Shown: positions 1 through 6,410, counted from the first letter of the stretch. The stretch is DNA of 7,921 nt from Aliarcobacter butzleri (GCA_012522985.1 JAAYJJ010000092.1:1-7921); one strand, 5' to 3'. The notes: generated from the sequence alone by a model not told the origin. Made by a program: numbers and translations.

Positions 1-1217
1 CCACTATTTTTTTCATAAAATCCTGCAATTAGCTGTGAAATAGTAGTTTTTCCACTTCCACTAGCTCCAATTATAGCTATTTTATCCCCATAATTTATAT
101 CAAAGCTTATATTATCTAGAGTTTTTTTCTCTTTTGTATATGAAAAGCTTAAATTTCTTATAGAGATATTGACTTTTTTATCTTTTAGTTTTATATCACC
201 TTTTAGCTCTTGTTTTAGATCTAAGATCTTATTTATTCTATTTAGTGCTGCTTTTGCACTTGCTAGGGAGTATTGGATAGAAAGGATCTCTTGAACTGGT
301 GTCATAATAAACCAAATATACCCAAACATAGCAAACATTAGCCCAATACTAAGATCACTATAAGCTACAAGCAAAAGTCCACTAGCTCTAAATATCTCAA
401 ATACAAATAAAAATATAGTGTAAGATAACTTTTCATAAGATACACTTTTATAGCTATATTCATTGGATGTTTTTTGAATATCTTTAGCTTTTTTTATACT
501 TTTATTGAAAAAATACTCTTCTTTATTACTTGCTTTGATTTGTGAAAAAAGATCTAATGTTTCATTTATATTGTTTTGAAACTCTTCTATTGAGCTATTT
601 TCTTCTTTTTTAAGTTCACCTGTTTTTCTAGCTATTTTTTTGGATACTATGCCTATGGTTGGTTGAATTATAAGTATCATAAGCCCTAAAAGGAAGTTTA
701 TTTTTATAATAACTATAGCCACTGCTATAAGTGTAAGCGTAGATGTTACAAGCTTACTTGCAATATTGACTATAAAGTTATCCAATGTATTTACATCTGT
801 TATTAGATTTGCTGCAATTTTACCGCTACCTAAGGACTCATATTCATTCATATTTACCTGTTTTAGATGATTTAATAGCTTTTTTCTTATATCAAAAATA
901 ACACTTTTTGAGATAGATGTAAATATTTTTGTAGTTATAACAGTAAAAATAAAATGCAAAACTCGCAATAAAATTACCACAAAAGTAACTATAGCCACAT
1001 AATAAAAAGCATCTCCACTACCAAAGATATTATCTATACTACCTACTACTATATCTGGTTTTTCTAGTAAAACTTCATCTACAAGCATAGGTAAAAGCAA
1101 AGGTATAGGAACACTTATAATTATAGCTATTATGGTTATAAATTGCCCAAAAATTAACTCTTTTTTATTTTTGAAAAGTAAATTGATTATAGATTTTAGT
1201 GTAATATTATCATTCAT
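1..1217 (-). CDS. ABC exporter, fused permease and ATPase (3' end off window)
   Basis: This is a type I ABC exporter half-transporter, an inner-membrane pump driven by ATP; its substrate cannot be told. About 405 residues are visible and the reading frame is open at the left edge. Hydrophobic segments lie near residues 21-45, 70-95, 150-195 (a pair) and 262-305 (a pair), fitting the six-helix membrane domain. The sequence LGSGKIAANLITDVNTLD after the second helix is typical of the family. The nucleotide-binding domain begins near residue 349, with an A-loop tyrosine at 360 and Walker A GASGSGKT at 384-391; the Q-loop, signature motif and Walker B lie outside the window. The ATG at 1217 is the first possible start, because an in-frame stop lies at 1248-1250. 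No Shine-Dalgarno sequence precedes it. The gene is divergent from ectA. MsbA-like lipid, peptide or drug export are all possible. Confidence 0.93.
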   Translation of the reverse strand, partial: MNDNITLKSIINLLFKNKKELIFGQFITIIAIIISVPIPLLLPMLVDEVLLEKPDIVVGSIDNIFGSGDAFYYVAIVTFVVILLRVLHFIFTVITTKIFTSISKSVIFDIRKKLLNHLKQVNMNEYESLGSGKIAANLITDVNTLDNFIVNIASKLVTSTLTLIAVAIVIIKINFLLGLMILIIQPTIGIVSKKIARKTGELKKEENSSIEEFQNNINETLDLFSQIKASNKEEYFFNKSIKKAKDIQKTSNEYSYKSVSYEKLSYTIFLFVFEIFRASGLLLVAYSDLSIGLMFAMFGYIWFIMTPVQEILSIQYSLASAKAALNRINKILDLKQELKGDIKLKDKKVNISIRNLSFSYTKEKKTLDNISFDINYGDKIAIIGASGSGKTTISQLIAGFYEKNS

Positions 1218-1223
1218 AGGTTG

Positions 1224-1229
1224 ATTATA
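1224..1229 (-). promoter_or_regulatory. Candidate -10 box for the ABC exporter gene
   Basis: Read on the minus strand, this is a perfect TATAAT, preceded by GA and ending only 6 nt before the ATG of the ABC exporter gene. Normal spacing from a -10 box would put the transcript start at or next to the A of the ATG, giving a leaderless or nearly leaderless mRNA. No good -35 is seen 16-18 nt upstream, which is common in Campylobacterota. In such AT-rich DNA a chance match is possible. Confidence 0.35.
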
Positions 1230-1305
1230 TCTAAGTTTATTTTGGTTTTAGATAAATTTTCAAATTTAACTACAGCTACCAAAACTAGGTGTTTAGAAGA
1301 GTCAA

Positions 1306-1319
1306 AAATTGTACAATTT
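1306..1319. promoter_or_regulatory. Perfect 14-bp palindrome upstream of ectA, candidate operator
   Basis: The sequence AAATTGTACAATTT is its own reverse complement over all 14 bases. It holds a TACAAT that could act as a -10 box, so a bound dimeric protein would block or reposition RNA polymerase. It lies 71 nt upstream of the ectA start. In other bacteria MarR-type EctR proteins control ect operons, but no such gene is in this window, and the link to any regulator is a guess. Confidence 0.35.
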
Positions 1320-1390
1320 GTAATACTTTTAAGGAAAATATTAGTTTAAAATGTTAGTATGAAGGTAAGTTGAAAAAATAAGGAGAATAT

Positions 1391-1891
1391 ATGAATCAAC
1401 AAATTACACTTTTAAAACCCGCCCGTAGTGATGTAAAAGGAATCTACAAACTTATACAAGAATCCAAACCTTTGGATTTAAACTCTGAGTATTTATATCT
1501 ACTTCAATCTACCTACTTTAGTGATACTTGTATTGTTGCTAAACTTAAAGATCAAATTATAGGATTTGTTTCTGGATTTATTAGTCCAAAAGATAAAAAT
1601 ATATTTTTTGTATGGCAAGTAGCCGTTAGCAAAGAACACCGTGGCAAAGGTATAGCTTTTTTAATGTTAAAAGAGCTTTTTAATAAAGAGTCTTTAAAAG
1701 ACATCAAAACAATCCACACTACAATATCACCTTCAAACCAACAATCCCAAAGAGTATTTGAGAAATTTGCAGCTTTATTTGAGTTTGACAAAGAGATCTC
1801 TATATTTGCTACAAAAGATGATTTTAGCAACTCTCACGAAGATGAACTTTTATATATGATGAAACCCAAAATAAACAAAGGAATAATATGA
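1391..1891 (+). CDS. ectA: L-2,4-diaminobutyrate N-gamma-acetyltransferase EctA
   Basis: EctA is a cytoplasmic GNAT-fold enzyme that moves an acetyl group from acetyl-CoA to 2,4-diaminobutyrate, giving N-gamma-acetyl-diaminobutyrate, the second step of ectoine synthesis. The 166 residues match the usual family length. The family block LDLNSEYLYLL (28-38), followed by DTCIVA (45-50), is seen, then GFVSGFI (58-64), the acetyl-CoA loop HRGKGIA (83-89) after WQVAVS, and the TISPSNQQSQRVFEKFA block (111-127). The start ATG has AAGGAG 5 nt upstream. The stop overlaps the ectB start in ATGA, so the two are translationally coupled. Codon use is like that of its neighbours, giving no sign of recent transfer. 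Confidence 0.96.
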   Translation: MNQQITLLKPARSDVKGIYKLIQESKPLDLNSEYLYLLQSTYFSDTCIVAKLKDQIIGFVSGFISPKDKNIFFVWQVAVSKEHRGKGIAFLMLKELFNKESLKDIKTIHTTISPSNQQSQRVFEKFAALFEFDKEISIFATKDDFSNSHEDELLYMMKPKINKGII

Positions 1892-3165
1892 GAATTTTCG
1901 AAAACCACGAATCAATAGTAAGAGGATATATAAGAAGTTTTCCTACAATCTTTGATCAAGCAAAAGGTGCTATCTTAAAAGATGACCAAGGTATAGAGTA
2001 TATTGACTTTTTTGCTGGAGCTGGTACACTAAACTATGGTCATAACAATCAAAATGTTACAAATAAACTTATAGAGTATCTTCAAAATGATGGGATAGTT
2101 CATGGTCTTGATATGGCTACAGTAGCAAAAAGAGAGTTTATATCAAAGTTTGTAGATATTATCTTAAAGCCTAGAAATCTTGACTATAAATTACAATTTA
2201 CTGGACCAACTGGTACAAATGCAGTTGAGACCGCTCTTAAATTAGCAAGACTTGTTAAGGGTAAATCAAATATAGTCTCCTTTACCAATGCTTATCACGG
2301 GCTTTCGCAAGGAGCTTTAGCTGTTACAGGAAATAACTTCTATAGAGATGAGTCTCATATAAGTAGAAGTAATGTTACATTTATGCCTTTTGATGGATAT
2401 TTTGGTAGCCATATGGACTCTTTGGAAATCTTTAGAAAATATCTTGAAGACAACAGTAGTGGACTTGATACTCCAGCAGCTGTAATTTTAGAGACCATCC
2501 AAGGTGAAGGTGGTATCAATGTAGCTTCAAAAGAGTGGCTTCAAGGTATAGAAAAGCTTTGTAAGGAGTTTGATATGCTTTTAATAGTTGATGATATACA
2601 AGTGGGCAATGGTCGTACAGGAGAGTTTTTTTCTTTTGAGTTTGCTGATATTAAGCCAGATATTGTAACTCTTAGTAAGTCAATAGGTGGCGGACTTCCT
2701 ATGGCTTTAGTACTTCTTAGATCAGATCTAGATCAGTGGAAACCTGGGGAGCATACAGGTACTTTTAGAGGGAATAACCTAGCTTTTGTAGCTTCTAGTG
2801 TGCTTTTAGAGTATTGGGGTAGTGATGATCTAAGTAAAGCAGTTAAACATAAAGGTAAGATTATCAAGCAAAGGCTAGAAGCATTGGCTAAAAAATATGA
2901 AAAATATGATTGCAAAGTTAGAGGAAGAGGAATGGTTTATGGCTTTGAGATTGCTAGTGATCCATCTATTGCCTCTGAAGTCTCAAAACAAGCCTTTATA
3001 GATAAGTTAGTAATAGAAACAAGTGGTTCTATGTCTCAAGTTGTGAAGTTTTTACCACCACTTACCATAGATGAAAAGCTTTTAATAAAAGGCTTAGATA
3101 TTTTTGAAAAAGCTGTTGATGAAGTGATCAAAGAAAAAGAACAAAAACTAAAAAAGGAGTTTTAA
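1888..3165 (+). CDS. ectB: L-2,4-diaminobutyrate--2-oxoglutarate aminotransferase EctB
   Basis: EctB is a PLP-dependent class III aminotransferase that turns aspartate-4-semialdehyde into 2,4-diaminobutyrate with glutamate as amino donor, the first committed step of ectoine synthesis. The 425 residues fit the family. Visible marks are [13 protein letters not shown] (41-53), [13 protein letters not shown] DGIVHGLD (68-75), the cofactor loop [16 protein letters not shown] (106-121), FTNAYHG (132-138), [10 protein letters not shown] (202-211), [12 protein letters not shown] (234-245), the Schiff-base lysine K264 in TLSKSIGGG, and GTFRGNN (291-297). The EctB-type blocks separate it from ornithine or GABA aminotransferases. 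After K264 the glycine loop looks one residue shorter than in halophile EctB proteins I recall. The RBS is AAAGGA at 1877-1882 inside ectA; start and stop overlap the neighbouring genes. Confidence 0.97.
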   Translation: MRIFENHESIVRGYIRSFPTIFDQAKGAILKDDQGIEYIDFFAGAGTLNYGHNNQNVTNKLIEYLQNDGIVHGLDMATVAKREFISKFVDIILKPRNLDYKLQFTGPTGTNAVETALKLARLVKGKSNIVSFTNAYHGLSQGALAVTGNNFYRDESHISRSNVTFMPFDGYFGSHMDSLEIFRKYLEDNSSGLDTPAAVILETIQGEGGINVASKEWLQGIEKLCKEFDMLLIVDDIQVGNGRTGEFFSFEFADIKPDIVTLSKSIGGGLPMALVLLRSDLDQWKPGEHTGTFRGNNLAFVASSVLLEYWGSDDLSKAVKHKGKIIKQRLEALAKKYEKYDCKVRGRGMVYGFEIASDPSIASEVSKQAFIDKLVIETSGSMSQVVKFLPPLTIDEKLLIKGLDIFEKAVDEVIKEKEQKLKKEF

Positions 3166-3560
3166 TGATAGTAAGAGATATAAAAGATATTATTGGTACA
3201 GATAAAGAAATTTTTGCCAAAGATGGGCAATGGATAAGTAGAAGAATGCTTTTAAAAGATGACAAAATGGGATTTTCTTTCCATGAGACTATCATAAAAG
3301 CAGGTACAAAGACTCATATTCACTACCAAAACCACCTTGAAGCAGTATATTGTGTAGAAGGTGATGGCAAAATAGAAGATCTAAAAAGTGGCAAAACTTA
3401 TGATATATATGATGGTATTATGTATGCACTCAACCTTCATGATGAGCACTACTTATATGGGGGGACTAAGGATATGAGACTTATTTGTGTTTTTAACCCA
3501 CCTTTGAGTGGCAAAGAAAACCACGATGAAAACGGTGTTTATCCTCTTATAGAAGAGTAG
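3165..3560 (+). CDS. ectC: L-ectoine synthase EctC
   Basis: EctC is a metal-dependent cupin enzyme that closes N-gamma-acetyl-diaminobutyrate into the cyclic solute ectoine with loss of water. The 131 residues match the family. [15 protein letters not shown] at the N-terminus, W23 and R27, the [16 protein letters not shown] block (57-72), and [18 protein letters not shown] (110-127) are typical. E59, Y87 and H95 line up with the Glu, Tyr and His that hold the catalytic iron in characterised EctC proteins, with the same spacing. Its ATG shares one base with the ectB stop (TAATG), and AAGGAG at 3154-3159 is its RBS. It is the last gene of the ect operon; no ectD or aspartokinase follows. Confidence 0.97.
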   Translation: MIVRDIKDIIGTDKEIFAKDGQWISRRMLLKDDKMGFSFHETIIKAGTKTHIHYQNHLEAVYCVEGDGKIEDLKSGKTYDIYDGIMYALNLHDEHYLYGGTKDMRLICVFNPPLSGKENHDENGVYPLIEE

Positions 3561-3600
3561 TTATTATAAGATATGCAAATAAATATTATAAACTTTAATT

Positions 3601-3617
3601 AAGATTAAAAAAATCTT
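3601..3617 (+). terminator. Weak AT-rich hairpin after ectABC
   Basis: A 6-bp stem (AAGATT / AATCTT) around a 5-A loop is followed by TTAATAAT, 40 nt after the ectC stop. It has the shape of a weak intrinsic terminator for the ect operon, but the stem contains only one G:C pair, so readthrough or chance occurrence is possible. Confidence 0.3.
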
Positions 3618-3640
3618 TTAATAATGAGATTAAGTATCAT

Positions 3641-3662
3641 TTGACAAAAATCTAACTATAAT
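3641..3662 (+). promoter_or_regulatory. Promoter-like TTGACA and TATAAT before the DsrE-like gene
   Basis: A perfect TTGACA (3641-3646) and a perfect TATAAT (3657-3662) lie 30 nt upstream of the DsrE-like start. They are only 10 nt apart, far short of the 16-18 nt of a standard sigma-70 promoter, so they probably do not act as a pair. The TATAAT alone is a credible -10 box, as Campylobacterota promoters often lack a -35. Confidence 0.4.
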
Positions 3663-3692
3663 TTGATGCATTTATTCACAAAGGAAGGTAAT

Positions 3693-4118
3693 ATGAAAAA
3701 AATTATAATCTCAGCGTTAGCAGCATCAGCTCTAACAATCTCGGCATATGCTTCACAAAAAGCAGAGAATTTTTATGTTGTAGTTACTAGTGCAGATGCA
3801 CTAACACAATATATGTCTATGGTTTTATCAACACAAGCAAAAGAAAAAGGTGCAAATGTTGATATACTACTATGTGGACAAGCGGCTGATTTAGCACTAA
3901 AAGACTCAAAAGAGACTCTTCTTAAGCCACAAGACAAATCACCACAAATGCTTATGAAAAACCTTATAAATGGTGGTGTAAAAGTAGAAGTATGTCCTCC
4001 ATACTTACCAAATGCGGGAAAGAGTGCTGAAGATCTACTAGAAGGTGTAAGTGTAGCTAAACCACCGGTAGTAGCTGATAAAATGCTAGATAAAAATACT
4101 CAAATTCTAAGCTATTAA
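3693..4118 (+). CDS. Secreted DsrE-like small protein
   Basis: This encodes a 141-residue protein of the DsrE/DsrF-like fold with a Sec signal peptide, so it should act in the periplasm. The signal has KK at 2-3, a hydrophobic core IIISALAASALTI and a likely cut after AYA at residue 20. The mature part shows the family pattern: a beta strand FYVVVTS, a helix carrying the SADALTQYMSM segment, strand VDILLCG with C61, the LLKPQ.KSPQMLMKNLI region, and VEVCPPYL with C101. Both cysteines sit where DsrE-like proteins often have theirs, and may bind sulfur or form a disulfide. The ATG at 3693 was chosen over the upstream TTG and ATG (3663, 3666) because AAGGAAGG at 3681-3688 fits it and the signal peptide begins there. 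The precise role is unknown; a sulfur-carrier or redox role is only inferred from the family. Confidence 0.85.
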   Translation: MKKIIISALAASALTISAYASQKAENFYVVVTSADALTQYMSMVLSTQAKEKGANVDILLCGQAADLALKDSKETLLKPQDKSPQMLMKNLINGGVKVEVCPPYLPNAGKSAEDLLEGVSVAKPPVVADKMLDKNTQILSY

Positions 4119-4119
4119 T

Positions 4120-4147
4120 TATATCAGTAGATTTTTCTACTGATATA
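4120..4147. terminator. Perfect 12-bp stem-loop after the DsrE-like gene
   Basis: TATATCAGTAGA and TCTACTGATATA form a perfect 12-bp stem around a TTTT loop, starting 2 nt after the stop codon. It is not followed by a T-run (CCCATATAG comes next), so it is not a textbook intrinsic terminator. It may instead protect the mRNA 3' end or end transcription weakly. Confidence 0.55.
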
Positions 4148-4210
4148 CCCATATAGTATTAAATATATCAATAATATATAAATAAGTTTTATTATATCAT
4201 TTTATTTTAA

Positions 4211-4248
4211 GTGATAATAGTGTATCTTGTTATTATTGTTAGTATAAT
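4211..4248 (+). promoter_or_regulatory. Candidate promoter and dyad upstream of the CDF exporter gene
   Basis: A perfect TATAAT at 4243-4248 lies 14 nt before the CDF start codon and just before the AAGGA ribosome binding site (4252-4256). Just upstream, ATAATA (4214-4219) and TATTAT (4231-4236) form an inverted repeat with an 11-nt spacer centred on 4225, covering the place where a -35 would be. It could be the operator of a metal sensor, but it does not match a Fur, Zur or SmtB site that I recognise. Confidence 0.35.
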
Positions 4249-4262
4249 TATAAGGAATCTAT

Positions 4263-5195
4263 ATGGAAAACTGTAATATAGGCCTCAATGAACATCATCC
4301 TTATCTAAAATCACACTCTCACTCTTGCAATGGTGATCATCATGCACATCATCATGATCATAGAAGTAGCGATAAAAAAGTTCTAAAAATAGCTTTAATA
4401 ATCACAATAATAACTATGGTTTTAGAGTTTATTTATGGCTTTTTATCCAACTCTTTAGCTCTTATTTCAGATGCAATTCATATGTTTACCCACTCTTTTG
4501 CATTAATTATATCTTTGTTTGCTATAATAATAGCAAGTAAAGAGGCACAAAAAAAGCTTAGTTTTGGATACTATAGAGTAGAGGTTTTAGCAGCACTAAT
4601 AAATGGTATAACCATAGTGTTATCTATTATATGGATAGTTTATGAGGCATTTGATAGGTTTATAAATCCACAAACCATAGATATCAAACTTGCTATGGTA
4701 GTTGCTACTATTGGGTTAGTTGTAAATATCATAACAGGATTTATTTTGATGCAAGGTGATAGAGAAAATATCAACCTAAAATCAGCTTTTGTACATATGT
4801 TAAGCGATGCTTTATCTTCCGTTGCTATAATAATAGGATATGTTGTTATTTATTATAGTTCGTGGTATTTTATAGATCTATTTTTGGCTTTAATAGTTGC
4901 TTTTGTGATAGGAAAATGGGCTTTTGATATATTAAAAAGAGCTATTCATACACTTTTAGAAGGAAGTCATATAGATATAGATGAGGTAAGAAATCATCTT
5001 TTAGAAGTATCAAATGTAATAGATGTACATGATATACATATATGGGAAATAACTCAAGATATGAATTTTCTTACAGCTCATATCAAAATAAATAAAGATG
5101 AACTAGATAGATATCAAGAGATTTTGAAATCTTTAAATAGTAACTTAAAACATAAATATAAAATAGTACATACAACTTTTCAATTTGAATGGTAA
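4263..5195 (+). CDS. Cation diffusion facilitator metal exporter, CzcD-like
   Basis: This 310-residue inner-membrane protein belongs to the CDF family, which exports Zn, Co, Ni or related divalent metals in exchange for protons. The N-terminal tail (11-33) holds ten histidines, a likely metal-gathering segment. Six membrane helices are predicted near 39-60, 64-92, 108-128, 141-163, 176-198 and 200-222, then a cytoplasmic C-terminal domain (225-310) with DVHDIHIWEIT. FGYYRVEVLAAL (101-112) is a family mark. The helix 5 metal motif is canonical HMLSD (H178, D182), but helix 2 reads HMFTH (H73, H77) where zinc exporters usually have HxxxD or DxxxD. The metal is therefore uncertain. ATG has AAGGA 6 nt upstream. 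It is followed by galE after 13 nt, suggesting cotranscription. Confidence 0.93.
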   Translation: MENCNIGLNEHHPYLKSHSHSCNGDHHAHHHDHRSSDKKVLKIALIITIITMVLEFIYGFLSNSLALISDAIHMFTHSFALIISLFAIIIASKEAQKKLSFGYYRVEVLAALINGITIVLSIIWIVYEAFDRFINPQTIDIKLAMVVATIGLVVNIITGFILMQGDRENINLKSAFVHMLSDALSSVAIIIGYVVIYYSSWYFIDLFLALIVAFVIGKWAFDILKRAIHTLLEGSHIDIDEVRNHLLEVSNVIDVHDIHIWEITQDMNFLTAHIKINKDELDRYQEILKSLNSNLKHKYKIVHTTFQFEW

Positions 5196-5198
5196 ATT

Positions 5199-5204
5199 AG
5201 GAGG
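5199..5204 (+). promoter_or_regulatory. Ribosome binding site that fixes the galE TTG start
   Basis: AGGAGG lies 4 nt before the TTG at 5209. It supports that TTG as the start rather than the in-frame TTG at 5185, which would put this sequence inside the coding region and overlap the CDF gene. Confidence 0.75.
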
Positions 5205-5208
5205 AAAT

Positions 5209-6258
5209 TTGAAACAGATACTTGTTACTGGTGGGGCTGGATATATAGCTACTCATACATTGATAGAGCTAAATAATTCTGGATATAGCTTTGTGGTATA
5301 TGATAACTTTTCAAACTCAAGTAAAGAGGCTCTAAAAAGAGTAGAAAAGATTATAAATAAAAAGATAGTCTATATAAAAGGTGATATTAGAGATACAAAA
5401 AGTTTAAAAAAAGTTTTTAAAAAATATAATATAGATAGTGTTATTCATTTTGCTGGGCTAAAAGCAGTTGGAGAGAGCGTACAAAAACCTTTGGAGTATT
5501 ATGATAATAATATAGTAGGAACTATAAGACTACTTGAAGTTATGAAAAAATATAGATGTAAAAAGATAGTTTTTAGTTCAAGTGCTACAGTATATGGAGA
5601 TCCCTTGTCTTGTCCTATAGTAGAAGAATCTCCTATTGGAAATACTACCAATCCATATGGAACAAGTAAGTATATGATAGAGAGGATTTTAAATGATCTA
5701 TATATAAGTGATAATAGTTTTAAAATATCTATTTTAAGGTATTTCAACCCTGTTGGTGCTTATGAAGATGGTACTATAGGAGAGGATCCAAGTGGTATTC
5801 CAAATAATCTTATGCCATATATTGCACAAGTGGCTATTGGTAAAAGAGAGTTTTTAAGTATTTTTGGAGGGGATTATCCTACTACAGATGGTACAGGTAT
5901 AAGGGATTATATTCATGTTATGGATTTAGCAAATGCACATGTAAAGGCACTTGAATATTTGGACTCTAAACAGTATAACTTTCAACACTCAAGTTTCAAT
6001 ATAGGTACGGGAGTAGGGTATAGTGTATTGGATATGGTAGATGCTTATGAAAAGGCAAGTGGAAAAACTATCAAAAAAGAGATAGTATCTAGAAGAGCTG
6101 GAGATATCGCATCTTGTTATGCAAATCCACAAAAAGCAAATACTATTTTAAATTGGTTTGCAAAAAGAGATTTAAATGATATGTGCAAATCTAGTTTTTT
6201 ATGGCAAAGTAAAAATCCAAATGGATATAAAAACAAAGCTAAAAAAGGGCATAAATAG
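5209..6258 (+). CDS. galE: UDP-glucose 4-epimerase GalE
   Basis: GalE is a cytoplasmic NAD-dependent extended short-chain dehydrogenase that interconverts UDP-glucose and UDP-galactose (some also the N-acetyl forms), feeding surface polysaccharide synthesis. The 349 residues fit the family. The NAD motif TGGAGYIATH is at 7-16, then YDNFSNSS (31-38), HFAGLKAVGESVQKPLEYY (80-98), SSSATVYG (123-130), and the catalytic Y150-x-x-x-K154 in NPYGTSK. ILRYFNPVGA (175-184) and RDYIHVMDLA (232-241) are GalE blocks. The third glycine of the usual GxxGxxG is alanine (A14). The start is TTG at 5209, chosen because MKQILVTGGAGYI matches the usual N-terminus and AGGAGG precedes it. The C-terminal tail ends in a lysine-rich stretch slightly longer than usual. 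A terminator overlaps the end. Confidence 0.96.
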   Translation: MKQILVTGGAGYIATHTLIELNNSGYSFVVYDNFSNSSKEALKRVEKIINKKIVYIKGDIRDTKSLKKVFKKYNIDSVIHFAGLKAVGESVQKPLEYYDNNIVGTIRLLEVMKKYRCKKIVFSSSATVYGDPLSCPIVEESPIGNTTNPYGTSKYMIERILNDLYISDNSFKISILRYFNPVGAYEDGTIGEDPSGIPNNLMPYIAQVAIGKREFLSIFGGDYPTTDGTGIRDYIHVMDLANAHVKALEYLDSKQYNFQHSSFNIGTGVGYSVLDMVDAYEKASGKTIKKEIVSRRAGDIASCYANPQKANTILNWFAKRDLNDMCKSSFLWQSKNPNGYKNKAKKGHK

Positions 6259-6274
6259 CCTTTCTTAGCTTTTT
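6235..6274 (+). terminator. Intrinsic terminator at the end of galE
   Basis: A stem of about 14 bp with one A-C mismatch pairs 6235-6248 with 6259-6272 around a 10-nt loop, and ends in a run of five T (6270-6274). The left arm lies within the last codons of galE. The A-run on the other side means it could also work on the minus strand. Confidence 0.8.
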
Positions 6275-6344
6275 AAAGATGATTTTTTACTAACCATATA
6301 TTAAGATTATCTATTGTATTATTATTTGACTTTATAGCATAAAG

Positions 6345-6374
6345 TTGCTACTTGTATGGGGTTGTATTTATAAT
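6345..6374 (+). promoter_or_regulatory. Sigma-70-like promoter for the small basic protein gene
   Basis: TTGCTA (6345-6350) and a perfect TATAAT (6369-6374) are separated by 18 nt, which fits a standard housekeeping promoter. The transcript would have a leader of about 30 nt before the ATG at 6411. This lies just after the galE terminator, so the next gene seems to be its own unit. The rest of the 152-nt gap shows nothing else. Confidence 0.5.
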
Positions 6375-6410
6375 TAAATCTTATACAAAATACTAAAAAC
6401 GGAGAATAAC

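Larger units (their letters stand above)
1218..1390. other. Divergent intergenic control region (ABC exporter / ectA)
   Basis: This 173-bp gap separates the divergent ABC exporter and ectA genes, so promoters for both should lie here. It contains a minus-strand TATAAT near the exporter start, a perfect 14-bp palindrome about 70 nt before ectA, several weak plus-strand -10-like hexamers (TACAAT at 1312, TAAAAT at 1347, TAGTAT with an upstream TG at 1355), and a strong AAGGAG ribosome binding site at 1380-1385. No coding frame or RNA gene is seen. Confidence 0.6.

Noticed and set aside
3663..3692. Longer start for the DsrE-like protein at TTG 3663 or ATG 3666
   Set aside because: The strong AAGGAAGG at 3681-3688 and the signal peptide beginning MKKIII both point to ATG 3693; the longer start would also begin at the end of the candidate -10 box.
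4148..4262. AT-rich gap as a possible replication origin element or small RNA gene
   Set aside because: Apart from the TATAAT and the short dyad, no repeated boxes, stable GC-containing fold or terminator were seen; low complexity explains the rest.
4303..4362. CAT/CAC-rich stretch resembling a microsatellite repeat
   Set aside because: It encodes the histidine-rich metal-binding tail of the CDF protein, and the codon repetition is explained by that.
5185..5208. Longer start for galE at TTG 5185
   Set aside because: It would overlap the CDF gene and place AGGAGG inside the coding region; the TTG at 5209 gives the normal GalE N-terminus.
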